Assembly (NCBI RefSeq): GCF_900187105.1
Contig: NZ_LT906482.1
Location: 620,001-684,000, forward strand
Source: Eikenella corrodens
GTDB lineage: Bacteria > Pseudomonadota > Gammaproteobacteria > Burkholderiales > Neisseriaceae
DNA length: 64,000 bases
Direction of reading: 5' to 3'
Position numbers and translations under genes: made by a program. Below the pieces are notes generated by a model. It worked only from the letters and a program-made list of their open reading frames with translations. It had not been told where the DNA came from and made no database searches. Every line of letters begins with the position of its first letter. The first letter of the stretch is position 1. Shown one piece after another: positions 9,223 through 18,785 of this stretch.

Positions 9223-10450
9223 GAGACCTTTGCAAAATCCCCCAAAATCCCCTAAATTTCCACCCAAGACATTTAGGGGATTTCTCATGAGCACCTTCTT
9301 CCAGCAAACCGCACAAGCCATGATTGCCAAACACATCGACCGCTTCCCACTATTGAAGTTGGATCAAGTGATTGATTGGCAACCGATCGAACAGTACCTG
9401 AATCGTCAAAGAACCCGTTACCTTCGAGACCACCGCGGCCGTCCCGCCTATTCCCTGTTATCCATGTTCAAAGCCGTCCTGCTCGGACAATGGCACAGCC
9501 TCTCCGATCCCGAACTCGAACACAGCCTCATCACCCGCATCGATTTCAACCTATTTTGCCGTTTTGACGAGTTGAGCATCCCCGATTACAGCACCTTATG
9601 CCGCTACCGCAACTGGCTGGCGCAAGACGACACCCTGTCCGAATTGCTGGAACTGATTAACCGCCAACTGACCGAAAAAAACCTAAAAGTAGAGAAAGCA
9701 TCCGCCGCCGTCATTGACGCCACCATTATTCAGACCGCCGGCAGCAAACAGCGTCAGGCCATAGAAGTCGATGAAGAAGGACAAGTCAGCGGCCAAACCA
9801 CACCGAGTAAAGATAAAGATGCCCGTTGGACAAAGAAAAACGGCCTCTACAAACTCGGTTACAAACAACATACCCGTACCGATGAGGAAGGCTATATCGA
9901 GAAACTGCACATTACCCCCGCCAATACCCATGAGTGCAACCACCTGTTGCCTTTGCTGGAAGGAATAGCCAAAGACACAACCGTCTATGCCGATAAAGGC
10001 TACGACAGTGCGGAAAACCGGCAACATCTGGAAGAGCGTCGACTGCAGGATGGCATTATGCGCAAAGCCCACCGCAACCGCCCGCTGACGGAAGCGCAAA
10101 CCAAACGCAACCGATATTTGTCGAAGACCCGTTATGTGGTCGAACAAAGCTTCGGTACGTTGCACCGTAAATTCCGCTACGCGCGGGCAGCCTATTTCGG
10201 ACTGATTAAAGTGAGTGCGCAAAGCCATCTGAAGGCGATGTGTTTAAACCTGTTGAAAGCGGCTAACAGGCTAAGTGTGCCTGTTGCCGCCTAAAAGGCG
10301 GCCCGGATGCCTGATTATCGGGTATCCGGGGAGGATTAAGGAGGTATTTGGGTAAAACAGGAGGTATTGGGGGAGGGAAATAGCCGAAAACCTGTGTTTG
10401 GGTTCTGGCTGTCAGCGAAAAGGTGAAGAGAGGTATTTTGCAAAGGTCTC
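9223..10450 (+). mobile_element. IS5-family insertion sequence, IS1106-like
   Basis: A 1228-bp element with perfect 15-bp terminal inverted repeats: GAGACCTTTGCAAAA at 9223-9237 and its complement at 10436-10450. Five-base direct repeats TATAA flank it (9218-9222 and 10451-10455), consistent with target duplication. It contains one intact transposase gene. Inside the left end, CCCCTAAAT (9249-9257) and ATTTAGGGG (9271-9279) form a hairpin over the transposase ribosome-binding site. Confidence 0.9.
9287..10294 (+). CDS. IS5-family transposase (IS1106-like)
   Basis: A 335-residue DDE transposase, apparently intact. The N-terminal region matches meningococcal IS1106-type transposases as I remember them (MSTFFQQTAQAMIAKHIDRF). 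Candidate catalytic acids are in VIDATII, YADKGYDS and the YVVEQSFGTLHRKFRYAR region (the Y-(2)-R-(3)-E-type block of IS5 enzymes). The ATG at 9287 is preceded by AGGGGA, which lies in the 3' arm of a hairpin. This arrangement, known in other IS elements, limits translation of read-through transcripts. Confidence 0.9.
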   Translation: MSTFFQQTAQAMIAKHIDRFPLLKLDQVIDWQPIEQYLNRQRTRYLRDHRGRPAYSLLSMFKAVLLGQWHSLSDPELEHSLITRIDFNLFCRFDELSIPDYSTLCRYRNWLAQDDTLSELLELINRQLTEKNLKVEKASAAVIDATIIQTAGSKQRQAIEVDEEGQVSGQTTPSKDKDARWTKKNGLYKLGYKQHTRTDEEGYIEKLHITPANTHECNHLLPLLEGIAKDTTVYADKGYDSAENRQHLEERRLQDGIMRKAHRNRPLTEAQTKRNRYLSKTRYVVEQSFGTLHRKFRYARAAYFGLIKVSAQSHLKAMCLNLLKAANRLSVPVAA

Positions 10451-10589
10451 TATAAAAGAATGTGTTTATCTTAACATAAATGTTTTTCCGCCCCAAGCCC
10501 AATGATATGAAATAGTTTTCAGGTAGCCTTCGGCTTTGGTAAAGATGCCAATTTATAATTATTTCACACCATGGCTTGGCCGGCTGCTT

Positions 10590-12047
10590 CTACAACAACG
10601 GGCTGGCCAGCCGCACGCAGCGTTCGACAAAGCGGCGGATACGCGGGCGCTGCTGCCATTTATTCAGCTCCACTTCTTCGCAGTCTTTCAGGTAGCCTTG
10701 CAGCAGCGCGGCCACGGCGGCCACGGTGTCGGGCGAATAAAGGGCGAGGCTCACTTCGAGATTGAGGTAGAAACTGCGCATATCCATGTTTACCGTACCG
10801 AACAGGGCAAAGCGGTTGTCCACCACCACCGCCTTGGTGTGCAGCAGGCCGCCGCCATACATTTTCAGCCTCACGCCCGCATCCAAAAGCGGCTGATAGT
10901 AGGCGCTGCTGGCGTAGCGCACCAGACGAGAATCGTTGCGCCGCGGCAGGATTAAGGTTACTTTCACGCCGCGCTGGGCGGTCATAGTGAGCGTGTTGAG
11001 CAAGGCTTCATCCGGCACGAAATAAGGCGTGCTGATGATCACAGATTCCTGCGCCACGTTCAGCGCGTTCACCAACACATCGTACACCAGCGAAGTATCG
11101 CCGCCCGGGTGCGAGGGCAGCACTTGCAGGGTTTCGCTGCCGCTGCCGGCAAAGCGTTCGTGTGTGCCGGTGAGGTAGCCGCTCAGGTATTCCAAGGTGG
11201 CATTGAGGTTGTGTGAGTTTTCCACCGCCCAATCGCCGTAGAACACCGCCGCCAATTCCTGCGCCGCCACGCCTTCACACCGCAGCACCGCATCCACCCA
11301 TTCGCCCACGCCAGCACCCTGCTTGAAGAGCTTGGGGTCAACCAGGTTATAGCTGCCGGTGTAGGCAATGCGGTAGTCCACCACCAGGATTTTGCGGTGG
11401 TTGCGCACATCGGCGCGCACCCACAGCGAGCTGATCAGCCCAAATGGCAACGCAGGAGTAACCTCCACCCCGGCTTCGCGCAGCCAATCCGGCCAGTCCG
11501 ACAACCAAAAGCCCTGGCTGCCCAGCGAATCGGCCAAAAGCTGGCAGCGCACGCCGCGATCTGCCGCGCGCATCAGCGCATCCAGCACCGCTTCCACCCG
11601 CCCGCTGCCATCCACAATATAAAACTCCAGCAGGCAGCAATGCTGCGCCGCATCAATGTCGTCCACGAAGGCCTGCAAAATCTCATCCGAATCAGCCATC
11701 AGGCGCACGCCGTTATCGCCGGTGGGCGCGTAGCCCGATCTGCCCTGCACAAAACGCGCCAACTGCCTGAACCGAATATCCTCCACCGGCGCGGCCTCGG
11801 GCGGCAGGAAACGGTCGGCAAATTCATCGTGGAAAGCATGCAGTTCCGCCCGGCGCGCCGCCCGCAACCGCCCCAGCTTCGGCTCGCCAATCAGCAGATA
11901 AGCCGCTACGCCCACAAACGGAAAGGCAAACAACAGCGTGAGCCAAGCCAGCGCCGCACTGCCCGAGCGGCGGGCGTAAATCACCCGTAAGGCAATGCCC
12001 AGCGTGAGCAAAAAGTGCGTGCTCAGAAAAATATTCGACCAACTCAT
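10590..12047 (-). CDS. cls: Cardiolipin synthase (phospholipase D superfamily)
   Basis: A 485-residue protein with two N-terminal transmembrane helices (about residues 5-22 and 33-53) and two HKD motifs: HRKILVVD at 217-224 and HTKAVVVD about 175 residues later. It condenses two phosphatidylglycerol molecules, or a related donor pair, to cardiolipin at the inner membrane. The motif order and length are those of ClsA-type enzymes. An uptake sequence at about 10687-10699 lies inside the coding region and encodes GYLK near the C-terminus. The gene is divergent from the hydroxyacid dehydrogenase gene. Confidence 0.92.
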   Translation of the reverse strand: MSWSNIFLSTHFLLTLGIALRVIYARRSGSAALAWLTLLFAFPFVGVAAYLLIGEPKLGRLRAARRAELHAFHDEFADRFLPPEAAPVEDIRFRQLARFVQGRSGYAPTGDNGVRLMADSDEILQAFVDDIDAAQHCCLLEFYIVDGSGRVEAVLDALMRAADRGVRCQLLADSLGSQGFWLSDWPDWLREAGVEVTPALPFGLISSLWVRADVRNHRKILVVDYRIAYTGSYNLVDPKLFKQGAGVGEWVDAVLRCEGVAAQELAAVFYGDWAVENSHNLNATLEYLSGYLTGTHERFAGSGSETLQVLPSHPGGDTSLVYDVLVNALNVAQESVIISTPYFVPDEALLNTLTMTAQRGVKVTLILPRRNDSRLVRYASSAYYQPLLDAGVRLKMYGGGLLHTKAVVVDNRFALFGTVNMDMRSFYLNLEVSLALYSPDTVAAVAALLQGYLKDCEEVELNKWQQRPRIRRFVERCVRLASPLL

Positions 12048-12095
12048 TATGTTTTCAAATCAAAACCGGGGAAAGGCAACAGTATAGCTGCAGTA

Positions 12096-12138
12096 AAGGC
12101 TACCTGAAAGCAACCGCGACAGCTTTTCAGGTAGCCTT
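12096..12138. repeat. Inverted uptake-sequence pair in a divergent promoter region
   Basis: Two inverted uptake sequences with a 12-nt loop lie between the divergent starts of cls and the hydroxyacid dehydrogenase gene, where no transcript ends. Confidence 0.75.
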
Positions 12139-12213
12139 CCCGCCCGCCTCCGGTTTCGCGCTATACTCACTGCAGGCCATATCGTCTTCCATCCCTGTTC
12201 CAAGGAGCCATTC

Positions 12214-13152
12214 ATGCACATCGTCTTCCTCGACCGCGACACCCTGCCCGCCCGCCCGCTCTCTTTCAACTTCCCCCACACCCTGCACGAATTTCCCGCC
12301 ACCGCGCCCGAGCAAACCAACGCCCACCTCGCCGGCGCACAAATCGCCATCACCAACAAAGTCGCCATCCGCGCCGAACACTTCGCCGCCAACCCCCAGC
12401 TCAAACTCATCGCCGTGGCCGCCACCGGCTACGACCACATCGATCTGGCCGCCGCCAAAGCCGCCGGTATTACCGTGTGCAACGTGCGCAACTACAGCAG
12501 CGAAAGCGTGGGCCAACATGCCTTCATGATGCTGCTCTCCCTCATCCGCCACTTGCCCGCCTGTATGCGCGACATCGCTGCCGGCGCCTGGCAGCAATCC
12601 CCCCAATTCGTCCACTTCAACACCCCCATGCACGACCTCGGTGGTAAAACCCTCGCCATCTTCGGCCGCGGCAACATCGGCCGCACCCTCGCCGGCTACG
12701 CCCAAGCCTTCGGCATGAAAGTCATCTGGGGCGAACACAAACACGCAGCCGCCGTGCGCGAAGGCTACACCCCATTTCAGGTAGCCTTGCAGCAGGCCGA
12801 TGCCGTTTCCCTGCACTGCCCGCTCAACGAGCACACCCGCCACATGATCGGCGAAGCCGAGCTGCGCCTGATGAAACCGACCGCCATCCTTATCAATACC
12901 GGCCGCGGCGGCCTCGCCGACGAACAAGCCGTATTCGACGCCCTGCAACAAGGCCGGCTCGGCGGCGCCGGTTTCGACGTACTCAGCCAAGAACCCCCGC
13001 GCCAAGGCAACCCACTGCTCGCCCCGCTGCCCAACCTCATAGTTACCCCACACATTGCCTGGACCAGCCAGGAGGCTCTGCTCAATATGACCGAAATTCT
13101 CGAAGCCAATATCACCGCCTTCGCCGAAGGCAGGCCACAAAACGTGTTATAA
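12214..13152 (+). CDS. D-isomer-specific 2-hydroxyacid dehydrogenase (glycerate dehydrogenase-like)
   Basis: A 312-residue cytosolic NAD(P)-dependent oxidoreductase. The nucleotide-binding motif GRGNIG is at 151-156, and the catalytic set is Arg231 (NTGRGGLAD), Glu260 (DVLSQEPP) and His280 (TPHIAW). The N-terminus MHIVFLDRDTLP resembles neisserial HprA-type glycerate/hydroxypyruvate reductases, but D-lactate dehydrogenase-like substrates cannot be excluded. An uptake sequence at about 12776-12788 is read in frame as FQVA. The gene is flanked by an uptake-sequence hairpin on each side. Confidence 0.88.
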   Translation: MHIVFLDRDTLPARPLSFNFPHTLHEFPATAPEQTNAHLAGAQIAITNKVAIRAEHFAANPQLKLIAVAATGYDHIDLAAAKAAGITVCNVRNYSSESVGQHAFMMLLSLIRHLPACMRDIAAGAWQQSPQFVHFNTPMHDLGGKTLAIFGRGNIGRTLAGYAQAFGMKVIWGEHKHAAAVREGYTPFQVALQQADAVSLHCPLNEHTRHMIGEAELRLMKPTAILINTGRGGLADEQAVFDALQQGRLGGAGFDVLSQEPPRQGNPLLAPLPNLIVTPHIAWTSQEALLNMTEILEANITAFAEGRPQNVL

Positions 13153-13168
13153 ACAGATAGGGCAAGAT

Positions 13169-13200
13169 AAAGGTTACCTGAAGATTTCAGGTAGCCTTTT
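13169..13200 (+). terminator. Terminator from a variant uptake-sequence pair
   Basis: AAAGGTTACCTGAA pairs with TTCAGGTAGCCTTTT (one wobble) over a 3-nt loop and ends in T4. It lies 16 nt after the dehydrogenase stop codon. Confidence 0.75.
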
Positions 13201-13280
13201 ACGTTGCAGCAGGCAAGTATCGCTATAAAACCTGGCTGCGAGCTGCTGTCAGCAAAGCCTCGCCTTCATTTGGGAAAAAT

Positions 13281-13311
13281 AGAGGCTACCTGAAAGTTTC
13301 AGGTAGCCTCT
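13281..13311. repeat. Inverted uptake-sequence pair
   Basis: AGAGGCTACCTGAAA and its exact complement are separated by one base, 80 bp beyond the previous hairpin. There is no T run. Confidence 0.75.
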
Positions 13312-13350
13312 GCCCGCTAATGAAGCCCGTCCCCATTCCCCATAAAAATA

Positions 13351-14063
13351 GGGGCTGACGTAGATTAGCAGTCATGCTAGTCTACAAAAATGCAGATAAC
13401 CAATTGTAAATTAAGCAAGAGAGTTCAAAAGAAACTACTTGAATTTTTTGTACTCCAAGTTACCGCCCGTTCCGCTGCCGATATTTTAGACATTCAGCCC
13501 AACTCCGCCATTTTGTTCTACCGCAAAATCCGTATGGCCATCAGCCATCATTTGGCCTTGGCTACCGATGAGGTTTTCGAGGGCCCCGTCGAGTTAGACG
13601 AAAGCTATTTCGACGGACGGCGTAAAGGCAGACGTGGTCGCGGTGCTGCAGGAAAAGTGGTTGTCTTTGGCATTCTGAAACGCAACGGACGGGTCTATAC
13701 TGTTGTGGTGGATAATGCCAAGTCCGATACTTTGATGCCTGTTATCAAACAGAAAATCATGCCGGACAGTATTGTTTATACCGATAGTCTGAGCAGTTAC
13801 GACAAGTTGGACGTGAGCGGTTTTATCCATTACCGCATCAACCATTCCAAGGAATTTGCAGACCGCCAGAACCACATCAACGGCATTGAGAACTTTTGGA
13901 ATCAGGCAAAACGCGTCTTACGCAAGTACAACGGAATCGATCGCAAATCTTTCCCGCTGTTCTTGAAAGAATGCGAATTTCGATTTAACTTCGGCACACC
14001 GTCCCAGCAGCTTAAAATCCTGCGGGAGTGGTGTGGAATTTAGGGCTAATCTACGTCAGCCCC
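13351..14063 (+). mobile_element. IS1016-type insertion sequence (IS1595 family)
   Basis: A 713-bp element with perfect 18-bp inverted ends (GGGGCTGACGTAGATTAG at 13351-13368, complement at 14046-14063). Perfect 8-bp direct repeats TAAAAATA flank it (13343-13350 and 14064-14071), as expected for IS1595-family transposition. It holds one intact transposase gene and has landed in the T-tract of the purK terminator. Confidence 0.95.
13390..14043 (+). CDS. IS1016/IS1595-family transposase
   Basis: A 217-residue protein of the usual IS1016 length. The ISXO2-like DDE domain begins at ELDESYFDGRRKG (residues ~68-80), followed by VVFGILKR, a second acid in SIVYTDSLSSY, and NHINGIENFWNQAKR with the third acidic residue. 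No frameshift or stop is seen, so the element may be active. The ATG at 13390 lies 39 bp inside the left inverted repeat. Confidence 0.93.
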   Translation: MQITNCKLSKRVQKKLLEFFVLQVTARSAADILDIQPNSAILFYRKIRMAISHHLALATDEVFEGPVELDESYFDGRRKGRRGRGAAGKVVVFGILKRNGRVYTVVVDNAKSDTLMPVIKQKIMPDSIVYTDSLSSYDKLDVSGFIHYRINHSKEFADRQNHINGIENFWNQAKRVLRKYNGIDRKSFPLFLKECEFRFNFGTPSQQLKILREWCGI

Positions 14064-14074
14064 TAAAAATAAGA

Positions 14075-14090
14075 CTGCCGTTTCCGGCAG
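14075..14090 (-). terminator. purK terminator hairpin
   Basis: CTGCCG/CGGCAG stem with a 4-nt loop. Read on the minus strand, it is followed by TCTTATTTTTA. The 8-bp duplication made by IS1016 preserved this T-rich tail. Confidence 0.75.
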
Positions 14091-14110
14091 CCCCGTTAGG
14101 TTTGCGTTTG

Positions 14111-15274
14111 TTATTTTTCTTTACGTTGCAGTTGCCGCTGCAATTTGTGCGCAAGCATAAACGCGATGTCGGCAGACTGGGAGGAGAGCACGGTGAAGTG
14201 GCCCATCTTGCGCTTCGGGCGGGCATCTTTTTTGCCGTAGAGGTGCAGGCACACGTCTGGGCGTTGCAGGAGCGGCAGCCAGTTTACTTTGCCTGAGGGC
14301 AGCCAAATATCACCCAAAAGGTTGGCCATGCTGCAGCAGGAGAGCAAGCGGGTATCGGCGGGCGGCAGGCCACACATGAGGCGCACTTGCTGCTCGAATT
14401 GGTTGCTGGCGCAGGCATCCAAAGTGTAGTGGCCGGAATTGTGCGGGCGCGGGGCGATTTCGTTCACAATCAATTTATGGTCGTTGCCGATTACAAAGAT
14501 TTCCACCGCCAGAACGCCGACATAATTCATGGCTTCGGCCAGCCGGCAGGCCATTTCCTGCGCCTGCTTCTGCACTTCGTCGGGCAGGCGGGCGGGCACG
14601 ATGGAGTAGGCCAGGATGCCGTCTTCGTGACGGTTTTCGGCGGGCGGGAAGCATTTCACCTGCTGGCTGTTGAGCCGACACACAATCACGGAAATTTCGG
14701 AATGCAGGTTGAGCATTTTTTCCAGCACGCAGGGCACGCCGCCGAGCTGTTTGAAGGCGGCGCGGGCTTCTTCCGGGCTGGACACGCGCACTTGGCCTTT
14801 GCCGTCGTAGCCGAGCATGGCGGTTTTGACGATGCCGGGCAGCAGCGGCTCGACTGCTTCGTCGGTGAGGTCGGCTTCTTGGGTAACGGGCAGATAAGGT
14901 GCGGTTTCGAGGCCGGCCTTGGCTATCCAGGCTTTTTCCTGAATGCGGTTTTGGGCAATTTCCACGCTGTCGCCGCTGGGGCACACGCGGGTTTCCAAAG
15001 CCAGGGCACGCATGGCTTGGGCATTGACGTTTTCAAATTCGGTGGTAACGGCGGCGCAAGTAGAAAGGTCGGCCAGCGCGCCGAGGTCGTCATACGGGGC
15101 GCAGATGTGTTTGTCGGCCAGGGCGGCGGCGGGGGAGTTGGGATCAGGGTCGAGCACAGTTACGCTGTAGCCCATTTGTTTGGCGGCCACGGTAAACATC
15201 CGGCCCAACTGGCCTCCGCCCAAAATGCCCAGCATGGCGGGCGGTAAAATCGGCGTTGTTTTTGCTTTGGTCAT
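14111..15274 (-). CDS. purK: 5-(carboxyamino)imidazole ribonucleotide synthase
   Basis: A 387-residue ATP-grasp enzyme. It opens PAMLGILGGGQLGRMF, the typical PurK nucleotide-binding start, and contains TEFENV, the GYDGKGQ loop and the EIAPRPHNSGH signature near residue 290. It carboxylates AIR to N5-CAIR with ATP and bicarbonate in purine synthesis. The ATG at 15274 is chosen because the longer frame upstream adds about 48 residues without family similarity. purE is not adjacent. An IS1016 copy sits at its 3' end but leaves the coding region intact. Confidence 0.96.
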   Translation of the reverse strand: MTKAKTTPILPPAMLGILGGGQLGRMFTVAAKQMGYSVTVLDPDPNSPAAALADKHICAPYDDLGALADLSTCAAVTTEFENVNAQAMRALALETRVCPSGDSVEIAQNRIQEKAWIAKAGLETAPYLPVTQEADLTDEAVEPLLPGIVKTAMLGYDGKGQVRVSSPEEARAAFKQLGGVPCVLEKMLNLHSEISVIVCRLNSQQVKCFPPAENRHEDGILAYSIVPARLPDEVQKQAQEMACRLAEAMNYVGVLAVEIFVIGNDHKLIVNEIAPRPHNSGHYTLDACASNQFEQQVRLMCGLPPADTRLLSCCSMANLLGDIWLPSGKVNWLPLLQRPDVCLHLYGKKDARPKRKMGHFTVLSSQSADIAFMLAHKLQRQLQRKEK

Positions 15275-15437
15275 GTTCCACTTTCTGCACCCTACAGGGG
15301 CGCGCTGTCGGCCGGGCTGAAGCAAACGCCAGCCTCTGTTTGCTTGTGATTCCGGCGGCGGCTGGCGGTTTGTTTGCTTGCAGCAAACACATTTCTTTAA
15401 GTGGAGTATTGTACTCAAATCTCGGCACCAAGCCTAG

Positions 15438-16538
<1,101 letters not shown>

Positions 16539-16583
16539 CCCGTATAACTAAATACACAATATAATCAAAATATTAAGGAATGA

Positions 16584-17009
16584 ATGATGGATAATAAACA
16601 GTCGGAACGTGGCGGCAAGCCGTTTGATCCCATTGCGGAGCTCGCTGTACCCGATTTGGCAAATATGTCGCGAGAAGAGCGCAATGTGTCCTATCTTTAC
16701 GTTATCTACGCATTGTATGCGTTGGGTATGTTCGGCTTTGGCATTGTGCCTACTTTGGGCGGTGTCATTATGGCTTACGCTAAACGCAATGAGCTGCGCG
16801 GTACGATTTATTTCGATCACATTCAATTTTTGTTGAAAACTTTTTGGATAACGGTCATTGGCAGTGCTATTGGCTACGTTTTGCTATTTGTGCTTGTTGG
16901 CTTCCTAATTTTGCCTTTAGTGGGAGCTTGGTATGTGTTCCGTGTTATCGCTGGCTTCCTACGTCTGCGTGAAAACCGATCTGTTACCCCAACAGGCTGG
17001 CTGATGTAA
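16584..17009 (+). CDS. Small membrane protein, DUF4870-like
   Basis: A 141-residue protein with three predicted membrane helices (about residues 40-65, 85-108 and 110-130). A charged loop between the first two reads YAKRNELRGTIYFDHIQF, typical of DUF4870-type proteins (a G-T-x(2)-x-x-H segment after the first helix pair). Function is unknown. Either ATG at 16584 or 16587 is possible after AAGGAA. The base composition is more AT-rich than the flanking kdsA and ung genes. Confidence 0.75.
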   Translation: MMDNKQSERGGKPFDPIAELAVPDLANMSREERNVSYLYVIYALYALGMFGFGIVPTLGGVIMAYAKRNELRGTIYFDHIQFLLKTFWITVIGSAIGYVLLFVLVGFLILPLVGAWYVFRVIAGFLRLRENRSVTPTGWLM

Positions 17010-17015
17010 ACCAAT

Positions 17016-17056
17016 AAGGCTACCTGAAAATAGCGTTTTCTGTTTTCAGGTAGCCT
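17016..17056. terminator. Inverted uptake-sequence pair
   Basis: AAGGCTACCTGAAAA and its complement with a 12-nt loop fill the gap between the membrane-protein gene and ung. Confidence 0.65.
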
Positions 17057-17080
17057 CTCCCCATCTCTCAAGGAAACCCC

Positions 17081-17740
17081 ATGCAAACTTGGCACGAAGC
17101 CATCGGTGCGGAAAAACAGCAGCCCTATTTCCAACACATTATCCACAGCGTGCACCACGAGCGCGAAGCCGGGCAGATTGTGTACCCGCCCGCCGCCGAC
17201 GTGTTCAACGCCTTCCGTGCCACCGAATTCGGCCGGGTGCGCGTGGTCATCCTCGGGCAAGACCCGTACCACGGTGCGAATCAGGCGCACGGGCTGGCCT
17301 TTTCCGTGCGCGAAGGCGTGGCCGTTCCGCCATCATTGGTTAATATTTACAAAGAGTTGGCGCAAGACATCCCTGGTTTCCAAATCCCCAAACACGGCTA
17401 CCTGCAAAGCTGGGCGGAGCAGGGCGTGCTGCTGCTCAACACCGTGCTCACCGTGCGCGCCGGCCAGGCTCATTCCCACGCCGCGCTGGGCTGGGAAACC
17501 TTCACCGACCATGTGATTGCCGTGCTCAACGAAGGGCGCGAACACTTGGTATTCATGCTGTGGGGCAGCCATGCGCAGAAAAAAGGCGCTATTATCAACC
17601 GCTCCCGCCATCTGGTACTCACCGCGCCGCACCCCTCGCCGCTCTCCGCCCACCGCGGCTTCTTCGGCTGCCGCCATTTCTCGCAAGCCAACGCCTATTT
17701 GCAACAGCACGGCCTGCCACCGATTGATTGGCAAATCTGA
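17081..17740 (+). CDS. ung: Uracil-DNA glycosylase
   Basis: A 219-residue family 1 enzyme. The water-activating motif GQDPYHG is at 59-65 (Asp61) and the DNA-intercalation motif HPSPLSAHR is near residue 184. It removes uracil from DNA in base-excision repair. The start has AAGGAAACCCC upstream. It is followed after 12 bp by a CbiM-like permease gene, probably in the same transcript. Confidence 0.97.
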   Translation: MQTWHEAIGAEKQQPYFQHIIHSVHHEREAGQIVYPPAADVFNAFRATEFGRVRVVILGQDPYHGANQAHGLAFSVREGVAVPPSLVNIYKELAQDIPGFQIPKHGYLQSWAEQGVLLLNTVLTVRAGQAHSHAALGWETFTDHVIAVLNEGREHLVFMLWGSHAQKKGAIINRSRHLVLTAPHPSPLSAHRGFFGCRHFSQANAYLQQHGLPPIDWQI

Positions 17741-17752
17741 GCTGCTAACCCC

Positions 17753-18442
17753 ATGAATTTCCCCGCTCACTGGTTTCCCCTGCCTTGGTTGCTGGCCGCC
17801 GATGTGCTGTGCCTGCTATTGTTTGCCGCTGCCCTGCGCCCGGCCTTGGCAACATGGCGCACGCACCGCCAAGCGGCGTGGGTTGGGCTGCTGATCATGG
17901 CGCTGTGCTGGAGCCTGCGCGCCGCACCGGCCGGCGGAATGCTGGGCGGGTTGAGCTACCATTTGCTGGGTATCGGCTTGCTGGCCTTGATGGTGGACAT
18001 TCCGGCAGCGTTCTGCCTGGCCGTATTGCTGCTGTTGCCCTATATCTGGCTGTGGCAAGGCGTGGGCGATTTGAGCGTGGCGGGGCTAACAGTTTTGGCC
18101 GGCATTGTGCCGCCGCTGGCCGGCGTGGCGCTGGCGCGGCAAATCGTGCGGCGGCTGCCGCGCAACCTGTTTATCTACATCTTTCTCAACGGCTTTTTCG
18201 CCGCCGCGGCCGGTATCTTGCTCAGCGCAGCGGCCAACGGAGTGTTGCTGTATTTGGCTGGAACTTTTCCCACCGCCATCCTGCTAAATTCCGTGCTGCC
18301 GGTGTTCTTTCTGATTGCCTGGGGCGAAGCCTTCCTCACCGGCCTGCTGTCGGCCATCTTCATCGCCCTCAAACCGCATCTGATCACCACCTTCTCCGAT
18401 GCCGACTACCTGCGCCAGAATGCGCGGCAAATCTGGAAATAG
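17753..18442 (+). CDS. CbiM-like energy-coupling-factor permease
   Basis: A 229-residue polytopic protein with about six to seven membrane helices. It ends in FSDADYLR, a feature of the CbiM/NikM-like permease group. Such proteins are substrate-binding components of cobalt or nickel ECF transporters, but the canonical N-terminal MHI(x)G metal-binding motif of CbiM is absent; the protein starts MNFPAHWFPLP. No CbiQ or CbiO partner is nearby. The substrate is therefore uncertain. It lies directly downstream of ung. Confidence 0.7.
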   Translation: MNFPAHWFPLPWLLAADVLCLLLFAAALRPALATWRTHRQAAWVGLLIMALCWSLRAAPAGGMLGGLSYHLLGIGLLALMVDIPAAFCLAVLLLLPYIWLWQGVGDLSVAGLTVLAGIVPPLAGVALARQIVRRLPRNLFIYIFLNGFFAAAAGILLSAAANGVLLYLAGTFPTAILLNSVLPVFFLIAWGEAFLTGLLSAIFIALKPHLITTFSDADYLRQNARQIWK

Positions 18443-18785
18443 GCCGCGGCAAAGGCTACCTGAAAACCGGTTTTTCAGGCACAATACGGCTTGTTCGGCA
18501 TCTTGCATTGCCGGCCTTTTATTTGAATTTCGTTGAAGCCCACGCTTTCAGGTAGCCTCCGGCCGGGTTTCCCTGCAACCGCCTACTCTTGAAACACTTT
18601 TCGTGGCATTTTATCGTGCCGGTTTGCGCACAACTCAAGCGTATCGCCGGCCTGCTTTAACTTCGTTACCGCCTATATTTTCAGGTAGCCTTCAGCCTTT
18701 GCCGGCCAAATTCATCCAAACTGCCGCCAAAGCCCATCCCCATTCCCCGCAGCCACCCACCGCGCAGCTGCCACACGGAGCAAAT
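18443..18785. other. Non-coding gap between the CbiM-like and rhlE genes
   Basis: 343 bp with uptake sequences at about 18452, 18547 and 18679 and no credible gene. An in-frame extension of rhlE into this stretch runs across uptake sequences and lacks family similarity. An rhlE promoter should lie here, but I could not assign a clear one. Confidence 0.6.

Noticed and set aside
13169-13311. Repeated inverted GGCTACCTGAA arms as ends of a small transposon
   Set aside because: The arms are uptake sequences found singly and in pairs throughout the window, without target duplications.
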